This document shows, piece after piece, positions 1 to 8,616 of a stretch of DNA of 44,276 bases. Each line of letters opens with the position of its first letter. Positions within the stretch are counted from its first letter, which is position 1. A program made the translations under genes and the position numbers. The stretch is from positions 1 through 44,276 of the forward strand of contig JBFMDN010000047.1 in the NCBI GenBank assembly GCA_040753915.1. The letters are read 5' to 3'. The stretch comes from JBFMDN01 sp040753915. Lineage in GTDB: Bacteria > Desulfobacterota > Desulfomonilia > Desulfomonilales > Desulfomonilaceae. A model generated the notes under the pieces. It was given only the letters and a program-made list of their open reading frames with translations. It did not search any database and had not been told where the DNA came from.

Positions 1-518
1 ACATACGTTTGGAGGGGGAGTGCCACACGACCCAAAAACGACCTCATGCGTAGGCCACAGACGCTTGCATGAGAAGATTACAGGGTCCACACGACCCACA
101 CGTCATCGTAGACCGTGGATTCTGGCTAATCGATCGTCTTGACAAGGAACTGACCGATCTGCTATCCACTAAAAATTGCAGAGTGTCCCAAGCTTTCCAC
201 TCGGGCGTCATTCAGACGACAGATAAAGTGCCGATCTCTATCCCGGTCATTCCTTTTCCCGGCGATGCCCGGTGGGCCGGATACCGGGGCGTGATTCTTG
301 GAATGGTTACCGTTGCCGGCATACGCGGTCGAGAGCGGCGAGGACTTGATGTGCACATCTCCGGTCGGGCCGGTCTTGCCGCAGAACGCTCTTCAGCTCT
401 TGCGGGAAGAGAAGCACAAAAGTTGTCGCATGGCTATAGGCATGGGAGACAGAACTGACCAGCCGTTCACGCCAATCTTACATGATTCTCGTTCATTCAT
501 TCTCAAGGGGGTCTGAGC
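1..518. other. Intergenic or unassigned 5' edge of window
   Basis: I recognise no gene here. The open frames are short, overlap on both strands and match no family I know. A 12-base direct repeat, CCACACGACCCA, occurs at 23-34 and 87-98. The last 20 bases hold the ribosome binding site (AAGGGGGT) of the next gene. The stretch could contain the decayed end of a gene lying off the left edge. Confidence 0.5.
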
Positions 519-1688
519 ATGTCGTTGAACTTTGATTTACCCAAAGACGCGGAGCTGACCAGGAAGGTGGTGCGGGAATTTGCGGAAAAGGAGATCGCTC
601 CCATTGCCCAGGAACTGGATGACAAGGAGGAATTCTCTTACGATCTTGTGCGCAAGATGGGCGAGCTGGATTTCTTCGGGCCTTTTGTGCCCGAAGAATA
701 TGGGGGAAGCGATGTGGGATACCTCAACTACATCATTACCGTCGAAGAGATAGCACGCATTGATGGGTCTCAGGCTGCGACCATAGCAGCGGGAAATTCC
801 CTCGGAATTGCTCCCATTTACTATTTCGGCACGGAAGAGCAGAAGAAAAAGTGGCTGCCGGATCTTTGCAAAGGCAAAACCCTCGCGTCTTTCGGGCTCA
901 CCGAGCCAGATGCCGGTTCAGATGCGGGAGCCTCTCGCACTTCCGCGGTCCTCGATGGAAACGAATGGGTCATAAACGGGAGCAAAACATTCATCACGAA
1001 CTCCACGACTGACATCAGCGCAGTCTGCACTGTGCAATGCGTCACCGGAACCCTGGATTCAGGCAAGCCTGAGATAAGCTGCATCCTCGTCGAAAATGGC
1101 ACGCGGGGATTTATCACTGAGACCATGCATGGGAAAATGTGCTGGAGGGCGTCGAATACAGGCCACCTCACGTTTCAGGATTGCCGCGTCCCCAAAGAGA
1201 ACCTTCTGGGTCGAAGAGGCGAAGGTTTTCATCAGATGCTCAAGACCCTCGACGGCGGGCGTCTTTCCATAGGAGCCATGGGACTGGGAGGTGCCCAAGG
1301 AGCTTTTGACCTCGCTCTAGCGTATTCGAAGAAGAGGTATCAGTTCGGCAGACCGATCGGCTCTTTCCAGGCTAACGCATTCAAATTGGCGGACATGGCC
1401 ACAGAGCTAGAGATGGCACGGCTCCTCCTTTACAAGGCCTGCTGGTTGATGGACAATAACAGGTTGACGTCAAAGGAAGCGGCAATGGCGAAGCTTGTTT
1501 GCTCTGAGACTTACTATCGAGCTGCGAACCACGCGGTGCAACTGCATGGCGGATACGGCCTCATGAAGGATTATGCCGTGGAACGCCATTACCGGAATCA
1601 GAAGCTCCTCGATATCGGGGAAGGCACATCTGAAGTTCAGAGGATCGTCATCGCTCGAACCATCGGCGCCCCGGGAAGATCCATGTGA
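519..1688 (+). CDS. Acyl-CoA dehydrogenase (short/medium-chain or glutaryl type)
   Basis: A 389-residue FAD flavoenzyme expected to oxidise an acyl-CoA to the trans-2-enoyl-CoA and pass electrons to EtfAB. The normal family architecture is visible: N-terminal helical domain (about 1-115), central beta domain with the FTEPDAGSD-like motif (here GLTEPDAGSDAG) and the WVINGSKTFITN segment (about 125-230), then a C-terminal helical domain with RYQFGRPIGSFQ and QLHGGYG. The catalytic base is Glu368 in IGEGTSE, as in short- and medium-chain enzymes. The ATG at 519 is preceded by AAGGGGGT. A regulator, an Etf:quinone oxidoreductase and etfBA follow on the same strand, so the enzyme probably feeds that chain. 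Chain length and substrate cannot be read from the sequence. Confidence 0.93.
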   Translation: MSLNFDLPKDAELTRKVVREFAEKEIAPIAQELDDKEEFSYDLVRKMGELDFFGPFVPEEYGGSDVGYLNYIITVEEIARIDGSQAATIAAGNSLGIAPIYYFGTEEQKKKWLPDLCKGKTLASFGLTEPDAGSDAGASRTSAVLDGNEWVINGSKTFITNSTTDISAVCTVQCVTGTLDSGKPEISCILVENGTRGFITETMHGKMCWRASNTGHLTFQDCRVPKENLLGRRGEGFHQMLKTLDGGRLSIGAMGLGGAQGAFDLALAYSKKRYQFGRPIGSFQANAFKLADMATELEMARLLLYKACWLMDNNRLTSKEAAMAKLVCSETYYRAANHAVQLHGGYGLMKDYAVERHYRNQKLLDIGEGTSEVQRIVIARTIGAPGRSM

Positions 1689-1796
1689 TCGCGAAAGAAT
1701 GGCCACAATAGCCAACGTGTTGAAGACAGAGGCACCCCCGAGACTACTCTAATGTGACCGCTCTGCGAGCGACAGGACGCTGAAAGGATAAATTCT

Positions 1797-2483
1797 ATGG
1801 AAGAAAAGACCAGAGAGACTTCCTACGAGTCTTTTCGAGAAGCAGCAGAAGAATACGGCGATATCAAAGGGGACGATTTTCTCACCGACTCTGCTGCCGT
1901 TAGCGAGGCAAAGGAACAGGCGGAAAAGGAAAGTCTGGTCAGCCACGGACAAAGAGTGCGCGAATCCAGGAGCAAACAGGGGTTGACTGTCGAGGAGCTG
2001 GCTGAGAGAACAGGCATCGATCCGGAAATGCTTGCTAAAATGGAAGCAGGCGAGGTCATGCTCCCGCTGGGACAGCTCATCAAGCTGAGTAAGGCGCTGT
2101 CTCTCAAGATGTCTGAGGTCATCTCCGAAGGGGCGGAACCCTTCACGATCGTCAGGGCAGACCAAGGCAAGGCATTCCTTCGGTTCGGCAGGGCCAAGGA
2201 AGCCAGCCACGGGTACGAGTACCTATCGCTGGCCCCAACCAAGAAGGACAAAGCGATGGAGCCGTTTCTCGTGACTCTCCAACCGGCAGCCTCAGATGAA
2301 CCGTCCTCTCATGACGGCCAAGAGTTCATTTACGTGCTCGAAGGACAGATGGAGGTGAGAATCGAGGATGTTCGGGAAATTCTTGGGCCTGGCGATTCGG
2401 TCTATTATGATTCTACCAGCACTCATATGGTGCGAGCCCATGGAGACAAACCGGCCAAGATCCTTGCCGTGCTTGTGAGTTGA
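1797..2483 (+). CDS. XRE-family HTH regulator with C-terminal cupin domain
   Basis: A 228-residue DNA-binding regulator. Residues 1-48 are charged and look disordered. Residues 49-107 form a Cro/C1-type helix-turn-helix (RVRESRSKQGLTVEELAERT), and residues 155-227 form a small cupin barrel (EFIYVLEGQMEV, GPGDSVYYDS). XRE-cupin proteins usually sense a small ligand through the cupin and control neighbouring catabolic genes. The gene sits between the acyl-CoA dehydrogenase and the EtfAB:quinone oxidoreductase, so the ligand may be an acyl-CoA or a free acid; that is inference. A ribosome site (AAAGGA) lies 8 bases before the ATG. The same HTH-cupin order recurs in the larger protein at 26750-28060. 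Confidence 0.85.
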   Translation: MEEKTRETSYESFREAAEEYGDIKGDDFLTDSAAVSEAKEQAEKESLVSHGQRVRESRSKQGLTVEELAERTGIDPEMLAKMEAGEVMLPLGQLIKLSKALSLKMSEVISEGAEPFTIVRADQGKAFLRFGRAKEASHGYEYLSLAPTKKDKAMEPFLVTLQPAASDEPSSHDGQEFIYVLEGQMEVRIEDVREILGPGDSVYYDSTSTHMVRAHGDKPAKILAVLVS

Positions 2484-2812
2484 CGTGTCAGCCGCGAGGT
2501 CGAGCGCCTGTGCCGATGCGAGAAGCACAACTTCTCTCGGTTCATGCCTCCAAATCCGGGCGAGCGGAGATTTCACCCGATCTATGAAGCTCAAGATGGA
2601 ATTTGAAGTCCAGCACGTGAGAATGGGACGGCAAACCGAGAATCCGCCAAAGAACGTACGGGTTGATGGGGGCCTTGCCCGTCCCTGGTGCCATGACAGC
2701 CCACATGCGTCGACTCCCGTGCCCCGGCTATGCTGTTTGAGCACTGCCAACGAGGACCACATCCGGTCAAGAGGGTGGTCCAGCAAAGTACGAACCAGAA
2801 AGGGTCACGTCC
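2484..2812. other. Intergenic region before the FeS oxidoreductase
   Basis: No gene is recognised in these 329 bases. A plus-strand frame stays open across it, but its composition is unlike a protein (many Ser, Arg and Cys, no domain). The ribosome site of the next gene (AAAGGGT) is near the right end. I see no convincing promoter or terminator. Confidence 0.5.
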
Positions 2813-4849
2813 ATGACAATGTTTGAGCCGGCCAGCGTTCCCATAGCCGGCATACCTGCACCCGTGCTTTCCTTCATCATCCTCGTCACAGCGGTCTGTT
2901 TTTTTGCCTACGTCATGTATCGGAGAATCGATCTACTCAGGAAAGCTCTTCCGGACCCGAGGTTCTACGAGCTCGGGAAGCGCGCTCTCTTGGCCGTGAA
3001 GTACGGGTTCGGTCAGTGGCGTCAACCTCGGTACCTGGGTGCTGGCATCCTTCACATTCTGCTCTTCGCCGGATTCATGATCCTTTCTTTGAGATCTCTG
3101 ACGCTTATAGGCCGAGGGTTCTCCCCGGAGTTTCATCTTCCTCTCCTTACCGGAGCCGTTGGTTTTGGTTACGACGTGCTCAAAGACTACGTCGTCCTCA
3201 TGGTGCTCATCGTGTGTGTTGTGTGCATCGTGAGACGGGCTGTATTCAAGCCCGCCCGGTACGACCATCCCGGGGGAGGGGGGCACGGCAGCGAGGCCTA
3301 TATCATCCTGGGGCTCGTCTCTGCCCTCATGGTCACGGATATGATATTCGATGGCAGCGCTCTTAAGCTGAATGGTGCGGAAGGGCACGCGGGCTTGCTA
3401 CCCGCAGCTACGCTCGCATCTGCCTTCATGCCTGAAAGTGGCTCCCCATCCCTGCCGTACCTGCATGTCGGTGGATATTGGGTTCATATTCTTGTGTTCT
3501 TCGGTTTGTTGAACTACCTGCCAGTTTCCAAACACTTCCACGTCATTACTGCTATCCCCAACGTCTTCTTTGCCAATCTCGACAAGGGTACGATCAAACC
3601 CGTGCGACATGGAGTAAAGGATTGGATGGAGCTCGAAGAATGCGGTATTGGGAGATTCGAGCAGTTCACGTGGAAACACGTCCTGGATTTCTATTCGTGC
3701 GCGGATTGTGGCCGCTGTTCTGACAACTGTCCGGCCGCCACTGTCGGACGGGCACTTTCTCCCCGTATGATCAGCATTAAGGCCAGAGACTACGCGTACA
3801 CGCACCACCCTGTGCTTTGGTCTCCCCCGAATAACGGTGATGTTCAGTTCACTGGCGACGTGATAACAGAAGACGAGATCTGGGCGTGCACCACGTGCGG
3901 AGCATGTGAAGAGGAGTGCCCAATCCTGATCCAATACATTGATAAGATAGTGGACATGAGGAGGTACCTCGTCGACCAGGGAGCGGTTCCCCAATCGCTG
4001 CAAAAGCCGTTGCAGCAGATAAAGAAGAAGGGAAACGCCTATGGCGGCAATAAAGCCAAGCGGGCAGCGTGGACCAAAGACCTCGAGGGAATTGAGGTCC
4101 GACAACTTGCGGAGGGCGACGCTGCCGACTACCTGTTCTTTGTCGATAGCTGCGGCTCGTTTGATCCTCGAATTCAGGAAATTACGAAAGCCTTGGCGAG
4201 AATCCTTCATCGCGGGTCGGTCGATTTCGGAATTCTCGGCAACGACGAAACGGATTCGGGAAACGAAATTCGGAGACTGGGAGAGGAGGGGCTATTCGAA
4301 CAGGTGGCGGAGAAGAATATCGAAGCGTTTCGGGCCAGGAAATTCAGGGAAATAGTTGCCTTCGACCCGCACGCTTTCAACGCCATTCGCAACGATTATC
4401 CGGAAAAATTCCCCATCGTCCATGCGAGCCAGCTCATCGCTAAGCTGCTGCGCTCAGGAAAACTTCACCTGTCAGGAGAACATGTGAAGAATAGGCTGGT
4501 AACCTATCACGATCCCTGTTACTTGGGCCGCCACAACGGCATTTATGAAGATCCGCGATTCGTGCTCAACCAGATTCCGGGCATTCAGATGCGTGAAATG
4601 AGCCGTTCATATAGCCGAAGCTTCTGTTGCAGCGGAGGCGGTTTGCTGCTCTGGTACGAGAACGAGCAGGAAAAGGAACGAATGGGCGAAGTCAGAGTTC
4701 GAATGGCAGCCGAGATAGGAGCCCAAGTGATTGTAACGGCGTGCCCGTTCTGCCTGATCAATCTCGAGGACGCTGTCAAGACGACAGGGAACGAGGGGAA
4801 AATGGAAGTCATCGATCTCGTGGAACTGATAGATCGCTCACTGACCTGA
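2813..4849 (+). CDS. Membrane-bound EtfAB:menaquinone oxidoreductase (EMO-type, HdrD-like FeS protein)
   Basis: A 678-residue membrane iron-sulfur protein that should take electrons from reduced EtfAB and give them to menaquinone. About five hydrophobic segments (near 12-35, 78-100, 120-145, 165-185 and 220-243) form a NarI-like N-terminal part likely to bind heme b. Two 4Fe-4S motifs follow (CADCGRCSDNCPA from residue 296, CTTCGACEEECP from residue 359). Two cysteine-rich CCG-type motifs of the heterodisulfide reductase family come last (YHDPCYLGRHN near 565, FCCSGGGLL near 604). This domain order is that of the EMO proteins described for syntrophic fatty-acid oxidisers. etfB and etfA follow directly, which strongly supports the assignment. 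The start has AAAGGGT upstream; an ATG two codons later is also possible. Confidence 0.88.
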   Translation: MTMFEPASVPIAGIPAPVLSFIILVTAVCFFAYVMYRRIDLLRKALPDPRFYELGKRALLAVKYGFGQWRQPRYLGAGILHILLFAGFMILSLRSLTLIGRGFSPEFHLPLLTGAVGFGYDVLKDYVVLMVLIVCVVCIVRRAVFKPARYDHPGGGGHGSEAYIILGLVSALMVTDMIFDGSALKLNGAEGHAGLLPAATLASAFMPESGSPSLPYLHVGGYWVHILVFFGLLNYLPVSKHFHVITAIPNVFFANLDKGTIKPVRHGVKDWMELEECGIGRFEQFTWKHVLDFYSCADCGRCSDNCPAATVGRALSPRMISIKARDYAYTHHPVLWSPPNNGDVQFTGDVITEDEIWACTTCGACEEECPILIQYIDKIVDMRRYLVDQGAVPQSLQKPLQQIKKKGNAYGGNKAKRAAWTKDLEGIEVRQLAEGDAADYLFFVDSCGSFDPRIQEITKALARILHRGSVDFGILGNDETDSGNEIRRLGEEGLFEQVAEKNIEAFRARKFREIVAFDPHAFNAIRNDYPEKFPIVHASQLIAKLLRSGKLHLSGEHVKNRLVTYHDPCYLGRHNGIYEDPRFVLNQIPGIQMREMSRSYSRSFCCSGGGLLLWYENEQEKERMGEVRVRMAAEIGAQVIVTACPFCLINLEDAVKTTGNEGKMEVIDLVELIDRSLT

Positions 4850-4913
4850 GGGCTGGCGGATCCGTTGTCGATTTTCCTCGTTGGTCGCAGTAAACCACGA
4901 ATTTGGAGGAACC

Positions 4914-5705
4914 ATGGATATCATCGTCTGCATGAAATGGGTGCCTGACACCTCCGAGGCCGATCTGGTCATCGACAAGGAGGGGAAGGACATCAAGAAA
5001 GATGATCTGGATCACGATATGAACGACTGGGACCGTTTTGCAATTGAAGAGGCGGTCCAGTTGAAAGAAAAGCTTGGTGGGAAGGTCACTGTGGTGGGAG
5101 TGGCTCCAGAGGACGCGGAAGAAATGCTCAGAGAGTGTCTTGCCCGAGGTGCAGACGAAGCATTCCTTCTTTGGGATGATGCGTTCGAGGGATCTGACGG
5201 TTTTGCGGTTGCACGCATACTGGTCTCGTTCATCAAGGCACGCCCGTGGGACCTGGTCTTGACGGGGACGCTCGCAGACGACGATTGCGGAGGCCAAATG
5301 GGCGGAATGCTCGGGGCCATGCTGGGGGTCCCCAGTGCCACCCTCGTGTCCGCGATTTCTGTGGAAGACGGCAAGATCACCTTCAACCGTGAACTGGAAG
5401 GAGGTCTGTACGAGCATATGGAAATGGATCTTCCCGCAGTTCTGTCTGTTGCCACAGGTCTGAACGAGCCCCGATTCGTTTCGATCCGAGCGGTGAGGAA
5501 GGTGGCGTCCGTAGAGATTCCGACACTCGGTCTTGGCGAGCTAGGATTGGACGAGTCACTGGTGGGAGTCCAGGGATCCAGGGTGCAGATCGAGCAGTTG
5601 ACCATGCCGCCCGAGGGAGAAGGCGCGGAAATGATCGGAGGTAAGCCCGAGGAAGCTGCGGCCAAGCTCGCCGAGATTCTGAAGGAGAAAGGGGGTATAG
5701 GCTGA
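4914..5705 (+). CDS. etfB: Electron transfer flavoprotein subunit beta
   Basis: This 263-residue subunit pairs with EtfA to carry electrons from acyl-CoA dehydrogenases. It opens with MDIIVCMKWVPDT, the usual EtfB start, then has the adenine-nucleotide-binding alpha/beta fold with GGKVTVVGVAP, the GADEAFLLWD region and TGTLADDDCGGQMGGMLG. A TTG codon 33 bases upstream is in frame, but the ATG at 4914 matches the family start and has TTGGAGGA just before it. The stop overlaps the etfA start by one base (TGATG), so the two subunits are translationally coupled. The EMO-type oxidoreductase gene ends 64 bases upstream, forming one transcription unit with it. Confidence 0.95.
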   Translation: MDIIVCMKWVPDTSEADLVIDKEGKDIKKDDLDHDMNDWDRFAIEEAVQLKEKLGGKVTVVGVAPEDAEEMLRECLARGADEAFLLWDDAFEGSDGFAVARILVSFIKARPWDLVLTGTLADDDCGGQMGGMLGAMLGVPSATLVSAISVEDGKITFNRELEGGLYEHMEMDLPAVLSVATGLNEPRFVSIRAVRKVASVEIPTLGLGELGLDESLVGVQGSRVQIEQLTMPPEGEGAEMIGGKPEEAAAKLAEILKEKGGIG

Positions 5706-6682
5706 TGAAAAACGTCTTTGTCCTTGCCGAGCATCGGAAGCAGCACTTGAGAGACTCCACATGGGAAGCCGTCACGGCCGGCCGGACGTTGGCCAAAGAT
5801 CTGGGCGCGGAGTTAACCTGTATACTCCTGGCCGCTGACACAGCTTCCATGGCCGAGCAACTTGCGAAAGAGTGTCATCGAGTCCTGGCCGTGGAGGACC
5901 CTCTCTTCGAGACCGTTAGCTCTGAAGCCTTCACGAAAGCGCTGGTTCCACTCCTTGCCGATAAAGAGCCCTACATGATGGTCATGGGAAACTCCAACGC
6001 GATCATGGATCTTGCCCCTGGGCTGTCCGTGGCCCTGGATGCAGCTCTAGCCACGGATTGCTTTGCGTTCGAAGTCCGAGACGGCAAACCGCTCGCGACG
6101 CGGCAGGTTTACAGCTACAAAGTCAACGCGCTGGTTTCATTCAAAGATGCTCAGAGAATTGTGGTGACCCTGCGTGGAGGGGCCTTTCCCTTCGTCCCGT
6201 CCGGTTCCGCGGCAGGAACGGTCGAAAAGGTTGCCTCGCCCATCTCTGGCGAAAAGCTCCGTAAGCGCTTTCTTTCGTATAGGGAAGCCGAAAAGGGAGA
6301 CGTCGACATTTCAACTGCTGACATCATTGTGTCACTGGGCCGTGGTATCGGAGACGAACCGGACATGGAGATGTTCGAATCCCTGGCCAAGGCTATGGGC
6401 GGCGTGCTCGCATGCTCCCGTCCCATTGTGGACAAGAACCTGCTTCCCAAGTACCACCAGGTGGGAACATCGGGGGTTGAGGTGAAGCCCAAGGTCTATC
6501 TTGCCCTGGGAATCAGTGGCGCGTTCCAACACGTAGGGGGCATTAAGGGTTCACCTCTAATCATGGCCGTGAACAAGGACGCTCGGGCCCCCATTTTCCG
6601 AGTAGCCCAATACGGTATCGTTGCTGACCTCAATGAGATTGTGCCTGCTTTGGAAGCGAAGATCAGGGAATTGAAGAAGTAG
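5705..6682 (+). CDS. etfA: Electron transfer flavoprotein subunit alpha
   Basis: A 325-residue FAD-binding subunit of EtfAB. The N-terminal half has the alpha/beta fold shared with EtfB. The C-terminal half (about 195-320) carries the FAD domain, with SLGRGIGDEPDMEMF, ACSRPIVDKNLLPKYHQVG, the ALGISGAFQHVGG motif and AVNKDARAPIFRVAQYGIVAD. All are typical and complete. The start overlaps the etfB stop. It is the last gene of the acyl-CoA/Etf unit. I see no T-tailed terminator directly after it; the following 848 bases are a repeat-bearing gap. Confidence 0.95.
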   Translation: MKNVFVLAEHRKQHLRDSTWEAVTAGRTLAKDLGAELTCILLAADTASMAEQLAKECHRVLAVEDPLFETVSSEAFTKALVPLLADKEPYMMVMGNSNAIMDLAPGLSVALDAALATDCFAFEVRDGKPLATRQVYSYKVNALVSFKDAQRIVVTLRGGAFPFVPSGSAAGTVEKVASPISGEKLRKRFLSYREAEKGDVDISTADIIVSLGRGIGDEPDMEMFESLAKAMGGVLACSRPIVDKNLLPKYHQVGTSGVEVKPKVYLALGISGAFQHVGGIKGSPLIMAVNKDARAPIFRVAQYGIVADLNEIVPALEAKIRELKK

Positions 6683-6830
6683 CAGGCCCCTGGTATGGCG
6701 GCCGAGAGAGAGCGAAGAATGTGCGTTCCGGCGATGGCGTTTGCCGTCGCGGACGCTGGCTCCTCTCCTTACTGCACAGCGCACCGTTTCATACCTATGT
6801 CGAATATTCGCTTCAGCCCTGTTCAGGGAA

Positions 6831-6851
6831 GGGCGGGTTTGAAACCCGCCC
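6831..6851. repeat. Perfect GC-rich palindrome (REP-like)
   Basis: GGGCGGGTTT and its exact complement AAACCCGCCC flank a single G. Short palindromes with a GGGTTT/AAACCC core are a common dispersed repeat in anaerobe genomes. A related core (GTGGGTTTCAACCCAC) occurs at about 28953 in the island. There is no T run after it, so a terminator is less likely than a repeat. Confidence 0.6.
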
Positions 6852-6981
6852 CCACCTCTGCTACTTCGGTACTCCTACCACAACGAGCAACGCTCAACCC
6901 CGCAGCGGCGACCGTGAAAAACCTGCCCTCAATTGAAACTGACCCTGAACCTGCCCATCCGTAAAGGGAGCAACTTCCCAA

Positions 6982-7004
6982 ATACGTAACCGTACTTATG
7001 AAAT
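6982..7004 (+). repeat. 23-base repeat, identical to an end of the 28.85 kb island
   Basis: The sequence begins ATACGTAACCGT and ends ACTTATGAAAT. All 23 bases equal the reverse complement of 28850-28872. It also matches 20 of 23 bases of 29201-29223. It therefore probably marks the right end of a second element of the same kind. A possible decayed partner end, beginning GTTTCATACC, lies at about 6787, which would make an element of roughly 215 bases containing the 6831 palindrome. Confidence 0.7.
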
Positions 7005-7530
7005 TCTGCACACAGTGCCGTTGCCCACTCGCATCCGGGTCGTACGACGATGACGGATTGGAAGGCTCTAGGAGGGTGAGCTGTCGCGTTGACTTATTCC
7101 AGGACACAGAGAATCGGCCCAACTTACCTAAGATATTGAGATCAAGCATGCCACGTGTCAGGATCTCGCCAAGAACCTCCATCCACCCGGAACAAGGCTG
7201 CTTCAACCGCATGGTTACACATCACAATTCCGACATCCTCATCATGGCACGATCCATGCTACACTTTTGGGGATGTGTTTCGTGCGTCCTGACTTGCTCA
7301 GAACCACGGGCAGAGCTCATTTCAGGCTCGTCGCATCGAAAACGGTACGGTAATCTTCCAGGCCGCCACTGTCCGGACACAGAACAACAGCGTTGATTCA
7401 CTAAATCCGGAACAGAAGGTCGCCTGAAGGATTCCGTTGCCGGTTGTGACGCAAAACACAGAACCGAGCGGCTGTCACATAACCGCTCACATTTTCCGCG
7501 TGAGCCATTCGAGCTCGAGGAGGTGAACGC

Positions 7531-7926
7531 ATGGGAGCAATGGGAGATCTGTACCAAACTGCAGATTGGAAGATCGAAAAACACGTGCCGGTCATTGAGT
7601 GCCCCGATGCTGTGAAACCAGGGGAGATCTTCGACGTGGAGGTCTCCCTTGGGAAAGAAGTGGCCCACCCCAATACGACCGAGCACCATATTCGGTGGAT
7701 CCAGCTCTACTTCAAGCCGGACGGAGACAAATTTTGTTATCAGGTGGGCAGTTTCCAGTTCACTGCGCACGGAGAATCCGTTGAAGGTCCAAACACCGGC
7801 CCCGTGTACACGAACCACAGGGTCGTGGCATCGATCAAGGTTGCCAAGGCGGGAACACTGCTTGCCACTTCATTCTGTAATATTCACGGGTTGTGGGAGA
7901 ACTCCAAGACGATCAGCCTCGCCTGA
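7531..7926 (+). CDS. Superoxide reductase, class II (neelaredoxin type)
   Basis: A 131-residue cytoplasmic enzyme that reduces superoxide to hydrogen peroxide at a non-heme iron centre without making oxygen, as expected of an anaerobe. The iron ligands are visible: His18 in EKHVP, His46 in HPN, His52 (and His53) in TTEHHI, then Cys116 and His119 in SFCNIHGLW. Glu16 and Lys17 before His18 are the conserved pair that guides superoxide and protonation. There is no N-terminal desulforedoxin Cys4 domain, which makes it class II. GAGGAGGTGAA lies just before the ATG, fixing the start; a second ATG three codons later is less well placed. The gene stands alone. Confidence 0.93.
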   Translation: MGAMGDLYQTADWKIEKHVPVIECPDAVKPGEIFDVEVSLGKEVAHPNTTEHHIRWIQLYFKPDGDKFCYQVGSFQFTAHGESVEGPNTGPVYTNHRVVASIKVAKAGTLLATSFCNIHGLWENSKTISLA

Positions 7927-8616
7927 GCTGCTGTTTCCAGGGACCGCTTATCGAGCATTTTCGTCCGCGACGCCCGACCTCTGAGGACGTGACAACAAAC
8001 GCTTCGTCGGAACGCCGGGACACCGGCATTGCGTTCCTGGGTGTCACAGTCCGTTCACCCCAGACGGCCGGGCGACACTCCAGGTGCCGCCCGGCCTTCT
8101 GCGCTAAGCCCCGCAAGATTCAACCGCCTAGAGCCTTATTCCATTCGTCTATTCTCTCATATCATGCCTCTCGGCGCTTTACGGGACGAAGCAATTTCGC
8201 TGGTGTCCGTTATTTGCACTCTGAACAGCTTCCGGAGAACGTTCCTCCTCGGCTGTGACAATCCAACAAGTCCAGCTTTCGGTTAAACCGGTAGCATATC
8301 CCATCGATGCAGCAACATGCCCGGCTCAACTTGGATCTATTTCCCTTTCTCATGGCGACAGACCTCCTCAGCGAGCTTTTGCACCATCTTCACAAGGAAA
8401 TTGTGCATTTCCGGCCGATGGTCAAGATTTGAGCGGCCCCCTGCTGAGGCTAGCCGTTGCGTAGTCGGACCACTCGCCGGATCGAAGCAGGCCCTGCCGT
8501 GGATATTACGATGGGGTTTCCCTTAACTCGGGGCTTCGCCAAGCCTTCTTTGGTATCCGAACGACTGAAGGCAGGGGTTATCCCATCGTTGCGACCCGGA
8601 GAGCTTGAACAAGGAG
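7927..8616. other. Intergenic region downstream of superoxide reductase
   Basis: Apart from the hairpin at 8066-8096, nothing is recognised in these 690 bases. Several short frames on both strands overlap and show no domain or ribosome site. The right end is the 3' flank of the minus-strand UPF0280 gene. Confidence 0.5.
8066..8096. terminator. GC-rich hairpin, probable terminator between converging genes
   Basis: GGCCGGGCG at 8066-8074 pairs with CGCCCGGCC at 8088-8096; an inner CAC/GTG can extend the stem. Only TT follows on the plus strand, so it is not a textbook intrinsic terminator. It lies about 140 bases after the superoxide reductase stop and before a converging gene. Confidence 0.45.

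Larger units (their letters stand above)
6683..7530. other. Long intergenic region with palindromic repeat and 23-base repeat end
   Basis: No gene is recognised. The region holds a perfect GC-rich palindrome (6831-6851) and a 23-base sequence (6982-7004) identical to an end of the 28.85 kb island; both are listed separately. A short frame starts at 6998 inside that repeat (MKFCTQCRCPLA) and looks like a zinc ribbon for a dozen residues, then loses any protein character. A sigma-54-like sequence, TGGCAC-N5-ATGCT, is at 7245-7260. The last 20 bases carry a strong ribosome site for the superoxide reductase. Confidence 0.55.

Noticed and set aside
6998..7396. Open frame beginning with a zinc-ribbon-like MKFCTQCRCP
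   Set aside because: Its start lies inside the 23-base repeat, no second Cys pair follows at a proper distance, and the rest has no protein character.
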